From: Sphingobacteriales bacterium 16-39-50
Lineage (GTDB): Bacteria > Bacteroidota > Bacteroidia > Sphingobacteriales > Sphingobacteriaceae
Assembly (NCBI GenBank): GCA_002257025.1
Contig: NCHA01000015.1
Span: forward strand, 1-60,932
Direction of reading: 5' to 3'
DNA: 60,932 bases
Shown in pieces: positions 9,289 to 18,743 of the stretch. The position numbers and the translations under genes are program-made. The stretch's first letter is position 1. Each line of letters begins with the position of its first letter. Under the pieces are notes generated by a model. The model was not told where the DNA came from. It was given only the letters and a program-made list of their open reading frames with translations, and searched no databases.

Positions 9289-9385
9289 ACAATCTCTGCT
9301 ACCAGTAAGAGTCGGCTACGTAATAAATCCTATAATTTCATTCAGGTTTTATAATTATTGATTCTTAAAATTTAAACCATGTACT

Positions 9386-10237
9386 ATGAAAAAGATATCT
9401 GAGAACAATCTGCCATTGAGTTATAATCCGGATGAAAACAAGCGGATGGAAAATGAACTATTACAATTAAAACTAAAGGCTGAGCTGGGTGTTGAGGCAC
9501 ATATTTCAGCAAATACCCCGGCATCAATTGAAAATATATTCCTTAAGAACATGCTTGCCTTTGAGAAAGGATTGGCTGAAGCAGAGGAGATCAATATATT
9601 CGGGCTAATTGGGAAGCCCGATTTTGCACCTGAAACTAAACTTGATGATTTTTCTGTTGAAGAGGCCCTAAACAAAATAATGGATCTGTTAAACGAGAAA
9701 CAGATCGCTCTGGATTTTTTAGGAACTTATGATAACAGGACTAAATATAAATTTATTACTGAAGAACTATTTGAAGAGAAAGTAATGAATGTGCAACTAC
9801 CCGGGATGATCATGCATTTTATATATGAAGAATTCCACCCCAATCATAAATTGGATATTGAGCATAAAGCAGCAAAATTTATTATCTCCTGGTTCAGTCA
9901 GGAGAAAGAGCAACTTTCTTTCAGTCTTGCTGATGCCCTGGTATTACCTGATAGAAGGGTCTGGAAAAAAGATAAGGTTATGGACAGATTTGTAAAGGTC
10001 TTTGATTCTTACCCCCAGTTTAAAAATGGCAATTATCAAATTGAAGATATTAATTTTGAGATTAAAGAAGATATAGGATTGGCTTATGCAGAAGGACTGA
10101 TGAAGTATACTGCGCTGGCCGAAAATCATGATGCAATTGAATTTGAAGGTCCGTTCAAATTGTATTTTACACTCGAATATGAATGGTGGTCAATTTATTA
10201 CTTTGTGATTCCAGGATTTGAGTTTAAAAATGAATAG
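9386..10237 (+). CDS. Unrecognised cytoplasmic protein
   Basis: A 283-residue protein with no signal peptide or membrane segment. The first ~35 residues are charged and probably helical (NKRMENELLQLKLKAELG). The C-terminal ~120 residues are aromatic-rich (FEGPFKLYFTLEYEWWSIYY), which hints at an NTF2-like or similar alpha+beta fold. I do not recognise the family and no catalytic motif is evident. The ATG at 9386 is preceded by an A-rich leader. The nearest genes are the divergent Uma2 gene and, 158 bp downstream, the helicase. Function unknown. Confidence 0.7.
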   Translation: MKKISENNLPLSYNPDENKRMENELLQLKLKAELGVEAHISANTPASIENIFLKNMLAFEKGLAEAEEINIFGLIGKPDFAPETKLDDFSVEEALNKIMDLLNEKQIALDFLGTYDNRTKYKFITEELFEEKVMNVQLPGMIMHFIYEEFHPNHKLDIEHKAAKFIISWFSQEKEQLSFSLADALVLPDRRVWKKDKVMDRFVKVFDSYPQFKNGNYQIEDINFEIKEDIGLAYAEGLMKYTALAENHDAIEFEGPFKLYFTLEYEWWSIYYFVIPGFEFKNE

Positions 10238-10395
10238 CGATTAAAAATTCCTATTCAGGGAATTTAATGCAAAGGCTTTAATACACTCCAGGTTTTTCAA
10301 ATCCTATGGCACCATTTTTCCTGATGTCAAAAAATAGCTAAATCAGATAGTATAGGCCATTAATTCTGTTATAGGATTTAAATTTTTACCTTGCC

Positions 10396-12876
10396 ATGAA
10401 ACCCACAGATGTTTTAATTCCTTCAATGCAACAGAATTCTCAACTGGACCTCGCCTTTAATTTTGTACAGTATACCGACAAAAATATTTTTCTAACTGGA
10501 AAGGCAGGCACAGGTAAAACTACATTTCTTCATCAGCTGAAGAATACCTCATTAAAACGTATGGCGGTTGTTGCACCAACCGGTGTTGCAGCAATCAATG
10601 CAGGTGGAGTGACTATTAATTCCTTTTTCCAGCTCCCCTTTGGTCCATATATTCCAGGTAACACAGCTAAAACTGAACATAAACGCTTTAGTAAAGAAAA
10701 AATTAACCTGATAAAAAGTCTGGACCTGCTGGTTATCGATGAGATAAGCATGGTCCGCGCAGATACACTCGACCACATTGATGAAGTTTTAAGACGTTTT
10801 AAGGATCATAAAAAGCCATTTGGAGGTGTGCAGCTCTTAATGATCGGAGATCTGCATCAGCTTTCTCCGGTTGTTAAAGATGAAGACTGGGCAATCCTGA
10901 AAAGCTATTACCCAAACCTGTTCTTTTTCAGTAGCAAAGCCCTTATGGCTACACAGCCGATGAGTATCGAATTAAAACATATTTACAGACAAGTAGATTC
11001 CAATTTCATTGATCTTTTAAACAGTGTAAGACAGAATCATATTGATGAAGATGTCTTAAAAAAATTAAACCAGCGTTATATCCCTGATTTCAACCCCAGT
11101 GATGAGGAAGGTTATATTACCCTGACAACCCATAACAAATCTGCACAGGAGATTAATGAAGGTAAATTAAAGGAACTTAACAGTCCTGTTCATAATTTCA
11201 ACGCTGTTATTCAGGATGATTTTCCGGAATATTCCTATCCCACTGTCGCCGAACTGGAACTCAAGAAAGGTGCCCAGGTTATGTTCGTAAAAAACGACCC
11301 CTCACGGGAACGCCTTTTCTTTAATGGTAAAATAGGTATAGTTACCTCGATATCTGATGACCATATCCTGGTAAAATGCCCGGGTGACCTATCGGAAATC
11401 GTAGTAAGTCCGCTTGAATGGACCAATATCAAATATGAACTGGATACTCAAACCAAGGAGTTAAGAGAAAAAATCATCGGGACTTTCACTCAATTCCCGC
11501 TTAAGCTTGCATGGGCAATTACAATACATAAAAGTCAGGGATTAACCTTCGAAAAAGCGGTGATTGATGCAAATCTGGCATTTGCCCACGGACAGGTATA
11601 TGTAGCACTTAGCCGTTGCAAAAGCTTTGAAGGCATGGTACTCCGCTCCCCAATCTCTTTTAATAGTGTTAAAACCGATGGGACTATCTCTGAATATACC
11701 CGCAATGCAAAAGACAATGAACCCGGTGAGCAGCAGTTGATTGCTTCCAGAATCGCATTTCAGCAATCCCTGATTTTTGAGTTATTTGATTTTAATACTC
11801 TGAAGACTCACTATTTCCATCTAAAGAAACTAAGTGAAGATCATCACACTATTCTGGATCCCGGCATCATTGATATCCTTAATCAGATGCGAACTCTTGC
11901 GGAAAAAGATATCTATGATGTGGCTGATAATTTCAAAAAACAACTAACTAACTATTTTTCAGAGAATATACTTCCAGAAGATAATACTGAGCTTCAAAAC
12001 AGGATAAAAAAAGCTTGTGCTTATTTCAATGAGAAAATAGGTTCGGTTTTTTATGAAGCATTGAAGAACCTGAATACAGAAACTGACAATAAGGCCGTTG
12101 GAACCAGTATCAAAGGCATTTTAGATGACTTTTTTAAGGAAATTGCAATAAAAACTGCGCTCATGAAAGCCTCGGCGGGTGGCTTCAGTACAACCAGCTA
12201 TCTGCAGACCAAATCTAATACTGAAATAGACTATAAGCCAATTAAAAGCTCTTCCCAAAGCGCTCCATATTCATCAGGAAACATGCTGCATCCTGAATTA
12301 TATCAGGCAATTAAAAACTGGAGAGATGAACTGGCAAGAGAATGGGGAGTACCCCTATATCTTGTATTGGCTCAGAAATCAATTCTGGAAATTCTCCGCT
12401 TCCTTCCTTCCAATCCGGCAGAATTAGAAAATATCAAAGGTTTAGGAAAAACAAGGGTTAAGCAATATGGAACTGATTTACTGGAAATTATCAACTCTTA
12501 TTGTAAAGAAAATGGCATCGAACGTGAACTGCAGGAATTGCCTGTAAAAGAGAAGAAAATAAAAAAGACAGACACTAAACAGGTCAGTTTTGAATTGTTC
12601 AAACAAGGGAAAACGATCAGTGAAATTGCGAAAGAGCGGGCTTTCACTACCGGCACAATAGAAGGTCATCTTGCCAATTACATTCTAAGAGGCGAGATCT
12701 CGGTATTTGAAATCGTAACTAAAATTAAAGTGGCTAAAATCATGGCTTATTTAATTCAAAACCCCGAATCAAGCACAGTCGACGTAAAAATTGCACTTGG
12801 CGATGAGGTTTCTTATGGTGAATTAAAAGCTGTTCTAAATCACCTTGCCTTTACCAAAACTGAACAATTGAATTAG
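10396..12876 (+). CDS. PIF1-like helicase with HRDC and HTH_40 domains
   Basis: An 826-residue superfamily 1 helicase. The Walker A motif is GKAGTGKTT (residues 35-43), Walker B is LLVIDEISMV near residue 115, and AWAITIHKSQGLTFEKA (~375-390) is the C-terminal helicase motif of PIF1/RecD-type enzymes, followed by YVALSRCKSFEGM. Residues ~635-705 form an HRDC domain (PLYLVLAQKSILEILRFLP...IKGLGKTRVKQYG). The C-terminal ~100 residues form a helix-turn-helix domain of the HTH_40 type (LFKQGKTISEIAKERAF). This architecture is common in Bacteroidota. It probably unwinds structured or stalled DNA, such as G-quadruplexes or replication forks. It is monocistronic. Confidence 0.9.
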   Translation: MKPTDVLIPSMQQNSQLDLAFNFVQYTDKNIFLTGKAGTGKTTFLHQLKNTSLKRMAVVAPTGVAAINAGGVTINSFFQLPFGPYIPGNTAKTEHKRFSKEKINLIKSLDLLVIDEISMVRADTLDHIDEVLRRFKDHKKPFGGVQLLMIGDLHQLSPVVKDEDWAILKSYYPNLFFFSSKALMATQPMSIELKHIYRQVDSNFIDLLNSVRQNHIDEDVLKKLNQRYIPDFNPSDEEGYITLTTHNKSAQEINEGKLKELNSPVHNFNAVIQDDFPEYSYPTVAELELKKGAQVMFVKNDPSRERLFFNGKIGIVTSISDDHILVKCPGDLSEIVVSPLEWTNIKYELDTQTKELREKIIGTFTQFPLKLAWAITIHKSQGLTFEKAVIDANLAFAHGQVYVALSRCKSFEGMVLRSPISFNSVKTDGTISEYTRNAKDNEPGEQQLIASRIAFQQSLIFELFDFNTLKTHYFHLKKLSEDHHTILDPGIIDILNQMRTLAEKDIYDVADNFKKQLTNYFSENILPEDNTELQNRIKKACAYFNEKIGSVFYEALKNLNTETDNKAVGTSIKGILDDFFKEIAIKTALMKASAGGFSTTSYLQTKSNTEIDYKPIKSSSQSAPYSSGNMLHPELYQAIKNWRDELAREWGVPLYLVLAQKSILEILRFLPSNPAELENIKGLGKTRVKQYGTDLLEIINSYCKENGIERELQELPVKEKKIKKTDTKQVSFELFKQGKTISEIAKERAFTTGTIEGHLANYILRGEISVFEIVTKIKVAKIMAYLIQNPESSTVDVKIALGDEVSYGELKAVLNHLAFTKTEQLN

Positions 12877-13026
12877 GCTTGATCTGATTTCCCTTGAGAT
12901 ATTGATTTATAAACAATATATTTCATTTCCCATGCAACGATATGATGTGGCTTAGCGTCATATATTAAAAGGATTCAGGGATCTTACCTGAGACTGGGCA
13001 AATAAAATTCAATAAAGAATCAAATC

Positions 13027-13308
13027 ATGAAAAAGCTCCTGTTTTCCATCATTTTTATTATGCTTTTCAGTGTTATAGCACCTGAAGCAAAGGCTGAAAA
13101 AGTAAGTACAAGCAATGCCAAAGAATTGATCCAATTATTACTCAATAAAGGGAACAATTCCCCAAAAGCGAAATTTACGAGGAAAAAGTTAAAGAAAATT
13201 GTGCGCAAAGCGGGGCGGGTATACCGAACAGTAAAAAAGGATCCTGACAGCCGCAAGAAGTCAAGAAAAGTTCAGCGCACAGCCAGAAGACTGATTAATA
13301 TATTTTAA
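13027..13308 (+). CDS. Small, strongly basic secreted protein
   Basis: A 93-residue protein with a clear signal peptide (MKKLLFSIIFIMLFSVIAPEAKA). The mature part is short and very rich in Lys and Arg (KFTRKKLKKIVRKAGRVYRT, then SRKKSRKVQRTARRLINIF). It is probably helical. I recognise no family. The charge could bind polyanions such as LPS, nucleic acid or an acidic exopolysaccharide. It stands alone downstream of the helicase and is followed by a large inverted repeat that may end its transcript. Confidence 0.65.
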   Translation: MKKLLFSIIFIMLFSVIAPEAKAEKVSTSNAKELIQLLLNKGNNSPKAKFTRKKLKKIVRKAGRVYRTVKKDPDSRKKSRKVQRTARRLINIF

Positions 13309-13316
13309 TAGTCACA

Positions 13317-13454
13317 CCGACCCCGAAGGTGGTCGCATGTTTATAGAAAACATTCGGAATGTTTTTCGACCCCGAAGGTGGTCGTATGTGTCGTTTTTTT
13401 ACATGCGACCACCTTCGGGGTCGGGATTTCTGACTAAAATGTTCTATAAACATT
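13317..13454. repeat. Nested inverted repeats, possible bidirectional terminator
   Basis: A 24-bp arm at 13317-13340 (core CGACCCCGAAGGTGGTCGCA) is perfectly mirrored at 13401-13424. A second direct copy of the arm lies at 13367-13389 and can pair with the same right arm around an 11-nt loop. Outer arms ATGTTTATAG... (13338-13355) and ...CTATAAACAT (13438-13453) are also complementary. It sits between the convergent genes ending at 13308 and 13536. Confidence 0.9.
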
Positions 13455-13535
13455 TGACCCTTTCCGGGTCATATAAAAACAATTTAAAATAGGCACTAAC
13501 AAAAAAATGCAGGTACAAAATAGCAGTTGATATTT

Positions 13536-15521
13536 TTAATTTGTCGCAGGCCAGGTATTATTTGCCGGATTAGAATCAGGGAAAACCTTATCCGGGTCAG
13601 AAACAATCGAAGTGATCTCCTCAGTTGAAGGATAATTAAACGTAAAGCGTGCATTTCGTTCCCAAACTTCAACAGGAAGCTTTAAACGGTTCACTTTTCC
13701 GCTTTTTGTTTTGATATCCAGGATGACCGGCATTGCCATTTTATCCAGATTTTCAATAGTTATTAAAGCTCCCTGCTTAAAATCATTATTTACATATTTC
13801 AGATCTGCAACTCCCTGATCCAGCTTCCAGTTATTCAGGATCCATGCTCTCCAGAACCAGTTTAGATTTTCACCCGACACATTTTCCATAGTGCGAAAGA
13901 AATCATCAGGAGTTGGGTGTTTATATGCCCAGCGATCAATGTAGGTTTTAAAAGCTCTGTCGAAACGCTCAGGACCCAATATTTGCTCACGTAAAATACT
14001 AAGTGCAATAGCCGGTTTATAGTAGGCAAGCAAACCAATACTGTTTTCCTTCATATTATCCGGGCTGCTCATTACCGGTTCAAAACCTGGATTGGTCAAA
14101 ACTTTACCAAGCGCATGCATATCAGCTTTACCCTGCCGGTACTCTCCGTTGTTAAAGTCGGCGGATGCCAGAGTATTAATGAAGGTATTGAAACCCTCAT
14201 CCATCCAGGCATATAAACGCTCATTAGATCCAACGATCATCGGGAACCAGGTATGACCAAATTCATGATCAGTAACTCCCCAAAGGTCTCCTGATTTAGA
14301 TTTTGCACTGCAGAATACAATACCGGGGTACTCCATACCACCCGCAATTGAAGCAACATTTGTTGCAGCCGGATAAGGAAATTCCAACCATTTCTTAGAA
14401 TTGAACTCATTGGATGCCTTTGTATATTCCGTAGAACGTGCCCAGGCATCATTCCCATCACTTTCAACAGGATATGCAGAAATAGCCATTGATTTCTTAC
14501 CACTTGGTAGATTCATACGGGCAGCATCAATGATAAAGGCAGCCGACGAAGCCCAGGCTGCATCACGCGCATTCTTTAATTTAAAATTCCAGGTGAGCTC
14601 CTGCTTTCCTTTCGGGCGGGAATCCGGATTTGTTACTTCAGCAGCAGATCTGATGATCACTGTTTTATCACTCTGTGCAGCAGCTTTCCATCTTTGCTGC
14701 TGTTCTGTGGTATACACATCCTGAGGATTTACCAGTTCACCCGAACCAACTACAATATGACTTGCTGGAACAGTGATGCTGATATCATAATCTCCGTATT
14801 CGAGATAAAACTCACTTGGGCCGATGTATGGAATTGTATTCCAGCCAGAAACATCATCATATACGCACATACGCGGATACCACTGTGCAACAGAGAAAAT
14901 CTTTCCGTTCCTGGTATTCAAAATACCCATTCGATCTGAGCCATAATCGGGTGAGGTAAAAGAATATTCGATCTTTAGCCGAAGCTGACCTCCCCCCGAG
15001 GAAAGTTCATTCGGCAGATAGACCTGCATTCTTGTATCTTCTATAAAATGCTCAGCATTTTTCTCAATTGTTTTTCCTTTCACAACAGACAGAATCTTAA
15101 CAGATTTTATTTTATAACCACCATCAAACTTCTGTCCACGGGCACCACTCCGGCTACCACCTGGTGGAATAATCGCATGACCGCGTGAATCCTCTTTAAA
15201 TAGGTTCTGATCCAGCTGCATCCAGATAAAAGGAAGTTTATCGGGGCTGTTGTTCGTATAAGTTAAAACTACAGTCCCTGAGATCTCATTACTTTGTTCA
15301 TTTAATCTGACCGCTAATTTATAATCTGCCCTGTTCTGCCAGTATTTCGGTCCGGGCTGCCCGCCTGCAGACCTGTACTCATCACCATTCTTAGTATAGA
15401 ACATCGGGCCGAATGTATCATGGTAATTATAATTACCACCTACCTGACCCTGCTGTGTATATGCCTGGTTTATAAAGCATAATAACACAATTAAAAAAGA
15501 TAAGAACTTCAACCTATTCAT
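13536..15521 (-). CDS. M1 family metallopeptidase, secreted
   Basis: A 661-residue aminopeptidase-type metalloprotease with a signal peptide ([18 protein letters not shown]). The zinc motif is H419-E420-F-G-H423 with the third ligand Glu442 in AWMDEGF, exactly the HExxH-x18-E spacing of M1 enzymes. GGMEYPG shortly before is a variant of the GxMEN substrate-binding motif. The N-terminal ~300 residues form the beta-sandwich typical of M1. It most likely trims peptides in the periplasm or outside the cell. It overlaps the Spx-like gene by 4 bp and is co-transcribed with it. Exact specificity is not readable. Confidence 0.93.
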   Translation of the reverse strand: MNRLKFLSFLIVLLCFINQAYTQQGQVGGNYNYHDTFGPMFYTKNGDEYRSAGGQPGPKYWQNRADYKLAVRLNEQSNEISGTVVLTYTNNSPDKLPFIWMQLDQNLFKEDSRGHAIIPPGGSRSGARGQKFDGGYKIKSVKILSVVKGKTIEKNAEHFIEDTRMQVYLPNELSSGGGQLRLKIEYSFTSPDYGSDRMGILNTRNGKIFSVAQWYPRMCVYDDVSGWNTIPYIGPSEFYLEYGDYDISITVPASHIVVGSGELVNPQDVYTTEQQQRWKAAAQSDKTVIIRSAAEVTNPDSRPKGKQELTWNFKLKNARDAAWASSAAFIIDAARMNLPSGKKSMAISAYPVESDGNDAWARSTEYTKASNEFNSKKWLEFPYPAATNVASIAGGMEYPGIVFCSAKSKSGDLWGVTDHEFGHTWFPMIVGSNERLYAWMDEGFNTFINTLASADFNNGEYRQGKADMHALGKVLTNPGFEPVMSSPDNMKENSIGLLAYYKPAIALSILREQILGPERFDRAFKTYIDRWAYKHPTPDDFFRTMENVSGENLNWFWRAWILNNWKLDQGVADLKYVNNDFKQGALITIENLDKMAMPVILDIKTKSGKVNRLKLPVEVWERNARFTFNYPSTEEITSIVSDPDKVFPDSNPANNTWPATN

Positions 15522-15886
15522 TTAATATTTCTCTTAAGTTTTATTAATAAATCACCTAATTGTTCCTCATTGAATCCCAGGAGAACCGAACCGGAACCTG
15601 TTTCAATAACCGGGCGTTTTATCACACTGACCTTTTCCTGCATTAGTTTGAATGCTGAGTCCTTTGATGTGATGCTATTTTGAATTTCGGGTGAAAGCAT
15701 TTTCCAGGTAGTTCCGCGTTTATTTAGCAGCGCTTCCCAACCCAAATGCTCAGACCATTCCTCAAGCTTAAGTTGATCAACTCCAAGTTTTTTAAAATCA
15801 TGAAAGTTAAAATCAATTTCATGTAGCCTGAACCAGTCGAGAGTCTTCTTTACAGTATTGCAATTGGGTATTCCGTAAATCTTCAT
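15518..15886 (-). CDS. ArsC/Spx/MgsR family protein
   Basis: A 122-residue thioredoxin-fold protein of the ArsC/Spx family. It opens [19 protein letters not shown] with a single cysteine (Cys9) in place of a CxxC pair, and has the conserved [10 protein letters not shown] segment near residue 95. The ArsC subgroup without the three catalytic cysteines (YffB-like) is common in Bacteroidota and of unclear role; true Spx binds RNA polymerase in Firmicutes. Arsenate reduction is unlikely from context. It lies 57 bp after pth, and its stop overlaps the start of the M1 peptidase gene by 4 bp. Confidence 0.88.
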   Translation of the reverse strand: MKIYGIPNCNTVKKTLDWFRLHEIDFNFHDFKKLGVDQLKLEEWSEHLGWEALLNKRGTTWKMLSPEIQNSITSKDSAFKLMQEKVSVIKRPVIETGSGSVLLGFNEEQLGDLLIKLKRNIK

Positions 15887-15943
15887 TAAAAATTGGATTT
15901 TAAATTATTCTGGATACGATATAATTCATTAAAAAAAACAGAC

Positions 15944-16504
15944 TTATTTATTTAAACGGGTCATGGTCAATTCCGGACCAACACTAACAAAACTATTTAT
16001 AAATTCTACCGAGCGGTCTATTAATGCAGGCAATTCTTTCTGTTCATCAGGATCAAAACCGCTCAACACATAATCAACCTGTCTGCCCTTAGGAAAATTA
16101 TCCCCTATTCCAAATCGCAGTCTTGCATAGTCTGTACCACCCAGAACTCCTTCAATACTCTTCAAACCATTATGACCGGCAGCACTTCCTTTGGGCTTCA
16201 GGCGTATCGTACCAAAAGGCAGCGCGAGATCATCCACAACAACCAATATGTTTTCGACAGGGATACGCAATTCCTGCATCCAGTAATTAACTGCCTTGCC
16301 ACTTAGGTTCATATAGGTAGTAGGTTTGATCACAAAGATCTTACGGCTTTTATAGGCAAACTCGGTATAATACGCCAGACGCATATTGAAAAAAGATGAA
16401 TGCGATTGTTTTGCAAGTTCATCAGCAACCATAAATCCAATATTATGCCTTGTATCTGCATATTCCGGACCTATATTTCCTAAACCTATGATCAAATATT
16501 TCAT
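15944..16504 (-). CDS. pth: Peptidyl-tRNA hydrolase
   Basis: A 186-residue Pth that frees peptide from peptidyl-tRNA dropped by ribosomes. The active-site region is GLGNIGPEYADTRHNIGF with catalytic His20 and Asn10. TYMNLSGKAV, VVDDLALPFGTIRLKPKGSAAGHNGLKS and RLRFGIG follow as in the family. Upstream lies rplY, the usual Bacteroidota order prs-rplY-pth, but a strong terminator hairpin at 16552-16588 separates them. Pth may therefore depend on read-through or a promoter of its own. Confidence 0.97.
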   Translation of the reverse strand: MKYLIIGLGNIGPEYADTRHNIGFMVADELAKQSHSSFFNMRLAYYTEFAYKSRKIFVIKPTTYMNLSGKAVNYWMQELRIPVENILVVVDDLALPFGTIRLKPKGSAAGHNGLKSIEGVLGGTDYARLRFGIGDNFPKGRQVDYVLSGFDPDEQKELPALIDRSVEFINSFVSVGPELTMTRLNK

Positions 16505-16551
16505 GTGGACTACAAATATGCTTCAAAGCTTTTAAAAAAGTATATGCTTAC

Positions 16552-16588
16552 AAAAAAAAAGCAGTGCCGGATTTACCGGCACTGCTTT
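16552..16588 (-). terminator. Rho-independent terminator after rplY
   Basis: A perfect 10-bp stem GCAGTGCCGG (16561-16570) and CCGGCACTGC (16576-16585) around a 5-nt loop is followed on the minus strand by nine T residues. It lies between rplY and pth. Confidence 0.92.
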
Positions 16589-16611
16589 TGAGATTATTTG
16601 GGAAGTACTAA

Positions 16612-17187
16612 TTATTTCTTCGCATCATTCTCTGCCTGTTTAAGGGCACGTGACATGGTTACAGAAACAATAGTATCCTCAGGATTGTTTGTGATAATGA
16701 AATTATCGAATTTCAAAGAACCAACACCTACAGATTTTCCAACCTCCAATTTAGAGATACTTACTTCAACGTACTGAGGCATATCCTTAGGCAAGGCCTT
16801 TACACGCAGTTTACGTAATTTCTGAACTAACTTACCACCGATTTTAACACCTGGTGAGGTTCCGGTTAATTTTACAGGGATCAGCATCACTACTGGTTTC
16901 TTTTCATCTAATTCTAAAAAGTCAACATGTAATGGCAAATCAGTTAATGGATGAAAATGTACATCCTGAATGATAGCCTGTGCTTTCACACCTGCAACAT
17001 CCAAAGCAACGAAAGAAACTTCCGGCGTATAAACCAGACTTTTCAAATCAGATGCAGACACAGAAAAGTGGATTTGATTTTTTCCACCATAAAGAACTGC
17101 AGGCACTTTACCTTCGTAACGCAGCTCTTTAGCGTCTCTTTTCCCTACGTTCTCTCTTGGAGAACCGCTAATAGCAATTGATTTCAT
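16612..17187 (-). CDS. rplY: 50S ribosomal protein L25 (Ctc type)
   Basis: A 191-residue L25 of the long Ctc type, which has an N-terminal 5S-rRNA-binding domain (ISGSPRENVGKRDAKELRYEGKVPAVLYGG) and a C-terminal beta domain ending at about residue 180. HFHPLTDLPLHVDFLEL and PVKLTGTSPGVKIGGKL are typical of the TL5/Ctc group. The acidic and lysine tail is slightly extended. It is followed by a strong terminator. Upstream is a 199-bp spacer from prs filled with palindromes and word repeats, so its own promoter may lie there. Confidence 0.96.
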   Translation of the reverse strand: MKSIAISGSPRENVGKRDAKELRYEGKVPAVLYGGKNQIHFSVSASDLKSLVYTPEVSFVALDVAGVKAQAIIQDVHFHPLTDLPLHVDFLELDEKKPVVMLIPVKLTGTSPGVKIGGKLVQKLRKLRVKALPKDMPQYVEVSISKLEVGKSVGVGSLKFDNFIITNNPEDTIVSVTMSRALKQAENDAKK

Positions 17188-17259
17188 AATTATTTATTTA
17201 TTATTGTTTGTATTTAGATGCTAGAAAACCTAACGATCTAATGTTTTTAATCCTTTAGT

Positions 17260-17385
17260 CTTGACCCGATAGCTATCGGGTCCTGGTTTAGAGGACTGAT
17301 GTCTGAAATCAGAAGTCTGATTCTTACCTCATACCTCTTACCTCTTATTTCAGGTTCTTGACCCGATAGCTATCGGGTCCTGGTT
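17260..17385. repeat. Paired 29-bp repeats with 18-bp palindromes bracketing a word-repeat tract
   Basis: Two identical 29-bp copies (17260-17288 and 17357-17385) each contain the perfect palindrome ACCCGATAGCTATCGGGT (17264-17281, 17361-17378). Between them lies a short tract of TCTGA and ACCTCTTACCTC words related to the tracts at 8350, 18620 and 19185. The whole unit fills the prs-rplY spacer. Confidence 0.9.
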
Positions 17386-17386
17386 C

Positions 17387-18331
17387 TTAATCTATCTTAA
17401 ACAACTCACTTATCGAGGCGTGTTCATTGACATTGGCAATTGCACGACTGAAAAGATCTGCTGTTGAAAGTACTCTTATTTTAGGGCTTGATTTAGTTGA
17501 TGCAATCGTATCAGTAACAATCAGCTCTGTGAGTGCTGAAGTCTCAATAGTCCTGTAGGCATCTCCTGATAATACGGGGTGAGTACAAACAGCTCTAACA
17601 CTATTGGCACCTTTCTCCATGATCAACTCTGCTGCCTTTGCCAGTGTTCTTGCAGTATCACATATATCATCAATCAGAACAACATCTCTTCCAGTGACAT
17701 CACCGATTATAGACATTGATTCGATCTCGTTAGCTCTTTTTCTTTGTTTGTCACAAATCACCACTTCTGCGTTAAAGTATTTGGCAAAAGTCCTTGCCCT
17801 GTATGAACCTCCCATGTCCGGTGATGCTATGGTAAGATGTGGAAGATTCAGGCTTTTAATATGCGGGACAAATATTACTGAAGCGTCGAGATGATCAACA
17901 GGAATATCGAAAAAACCCTGTATCTGTGCAGCATGCAGATCCATTGTCATGATCCGGTGAGCTCCGGCAGCTGTCAGCAGATTGGCAATTAATTTTGCAC
18001 CAATTGCTACCCTGGGTTTATCTTTACGATCCTGTCTGGCCAGGCCAAAATAAGGCACAACAACAGTAATGTAATGAGCTGAAGCCCTTTTTGCAGCATC
18101 TATCATCAACAAAAGCTCAACGAGATTATCGTTAGGCTGATTAGTTGATTGAATCAGAAATACATCACAACCCCGAACTGACTCATTATAATGCGGCTGA
18201 AACTCCCCATCACTAAATCTCGACAAAGTCATGTCTCCCAATTCCTTGCCATAGCTCACAGCTATTTTCTTAGCCAGATCTGTAGTTCCTGAGCCGGCAA
18301 ATAATTTGATGGTGTTGAATGTTACGGGCAT
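17387..18331 (-). CDS. prs: Ribose-phosphate pyrophosphokinase (PRPP synthase)
   Basis: A 314-residue class I PRPP synthase that makes PRPP from ribose 5-phosphate and ATP for nucleotide, His and Trp synthesis. Family motifs are intact: FSDGEFQPHYNESVRGCDVFLIQST near the N-terminus, PYFGLARQDRKDKPRVAIGAKL with the ATP-site residues, and the PRPP loop DVVLIDDICDTARTLAKAA. It lies downstream of tRNA-Gln and upstream of rplY on the same strand. A perfect 16-bp AT-rich palindrome (CGAAATTATAATTTCG, 18347-18362) sits just before the start; whether it is an operator is unknown. Confidence 0.97.
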   Translation of the reverse strand: MPVTFNTIKLFAGSGTTDLAKKIAVSYGKELGDMTLSRFSDGEFQPHYNESVRGCDVFLIQSTNQPNDNLVELLLMIDAAKRASAHYITVVVPYFGLARQDRKDKPRVAIGAKLIANLLTAAGAHRIMTMDLHAAQIQGFFDIPVDHLDASVIFVPHIKSLNLPHLTIASPDMGGSYRARTFAKYFNAEVVICDKQRKRANEIESMSIIGDVTGRDVVLIDDICDTARTLAKAAELIMEKGANSVRAVCTHPVLSGDAYRTIETSALTELIVTDTIASTKSSPKIRVLSTADLFSRAIANVNEHASISELFKID

Positions 18332-18452
18332 TTTTGTTTCGGATTTCGAAATTATAATTTCGGTTTTAAACTAATAAAAACACAATGTCTATTATTGTAT
18401 AGATCGCAAGGCGACCTTGAAATGTGCAATTCCGAAACTCGAAATTTATTGG

Positions 18453-18523
18453 TTGCCCGACCAGGATTCGAACCTAGACAAACTGCACCAAAAACAGTCG
18501 TACTACCATTATACTATCGGGCA
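18453..18523 (-). tRNA. tRNA-Gln (anticodon UUG)
   Basis: The minus strand folds into a 71-nt cloverleaf. The acceptor TGCCCGA pairs with TCGGGCA, the D arm is GTAT/GTAC, and the anticodon stem ACTGT pairs with GCAGT. Loop TTTTGGT carries anticodon TTG, and the T arm is CTAGG-TTCGAAT-CCTGG. The discriminator base is A and CCA is not encoded. It lies about 120 bp upstream of prs. Confidence 0.95.
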
Positions 18524-18531
18524 AACAAAAA

Positions 18532-18552
18532 TCAAAAGGAAGCTCCTTTTGA
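18532..18552. terminator. Possible hairpin terminator upstream of tRNA-Gln
   Basis: TCAAAAGGA (18532-18540) and TCCTTTTGA (18544-18552) form a 9-bp stem with a 3-nt loop, followed on the minus strand by a short T-rich stretch. It could end transcripts from the four-helix-bundle gene. Confidence 0.4.
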
Positions 18553-18619
18553 AATGGTGTGCAAATATAGGGGGATAAAGTTTAAAGTGCAAATGAAAAT
18601 TCATTTTTGTTTATGGGAT

Positions 18620-18716
18620 TAGGAGGTATGAAGTATGAGGCCCAATGTATGATGTCGGAGGTATGAGGTCCGAAGTCTGAAGAATGAGGTCTGAAGAATG
18701 AGGTCTGAGGGATGCT
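18620..18716 (+). repeat. Word-repeat tract, left arm of an inverted pair
   Basis: Imperfect 7-8 nt words (AGGTATG, AAGTATG, AGGTCCG, AAGTCTG, AGAATG) repeat for about 95 bp. GAGGTATGAGGTCCGAAGTC (18658-18677) is the exact reverse complement of 19220-19239, so this tract and the one at 19185-19278 are inverted arms around the four-helix-bundle gene. Confidence 0.85.
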
Positions 18717-18743
18717 GGATGAGAAATGTAATTATTAATTAGT

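Noticed and set aside
15518..15886. Arsenate reductase
   Set aside because: Only one cysteine in the active-site region and no ars genes nearby; the protein belongs to the Spx/YffB-like branch.
18395..18622. Open plus-strand frame of 75 residues
   Set aside because: It runs across the antisense of the tRNA-Gln gene and lacks coding features.
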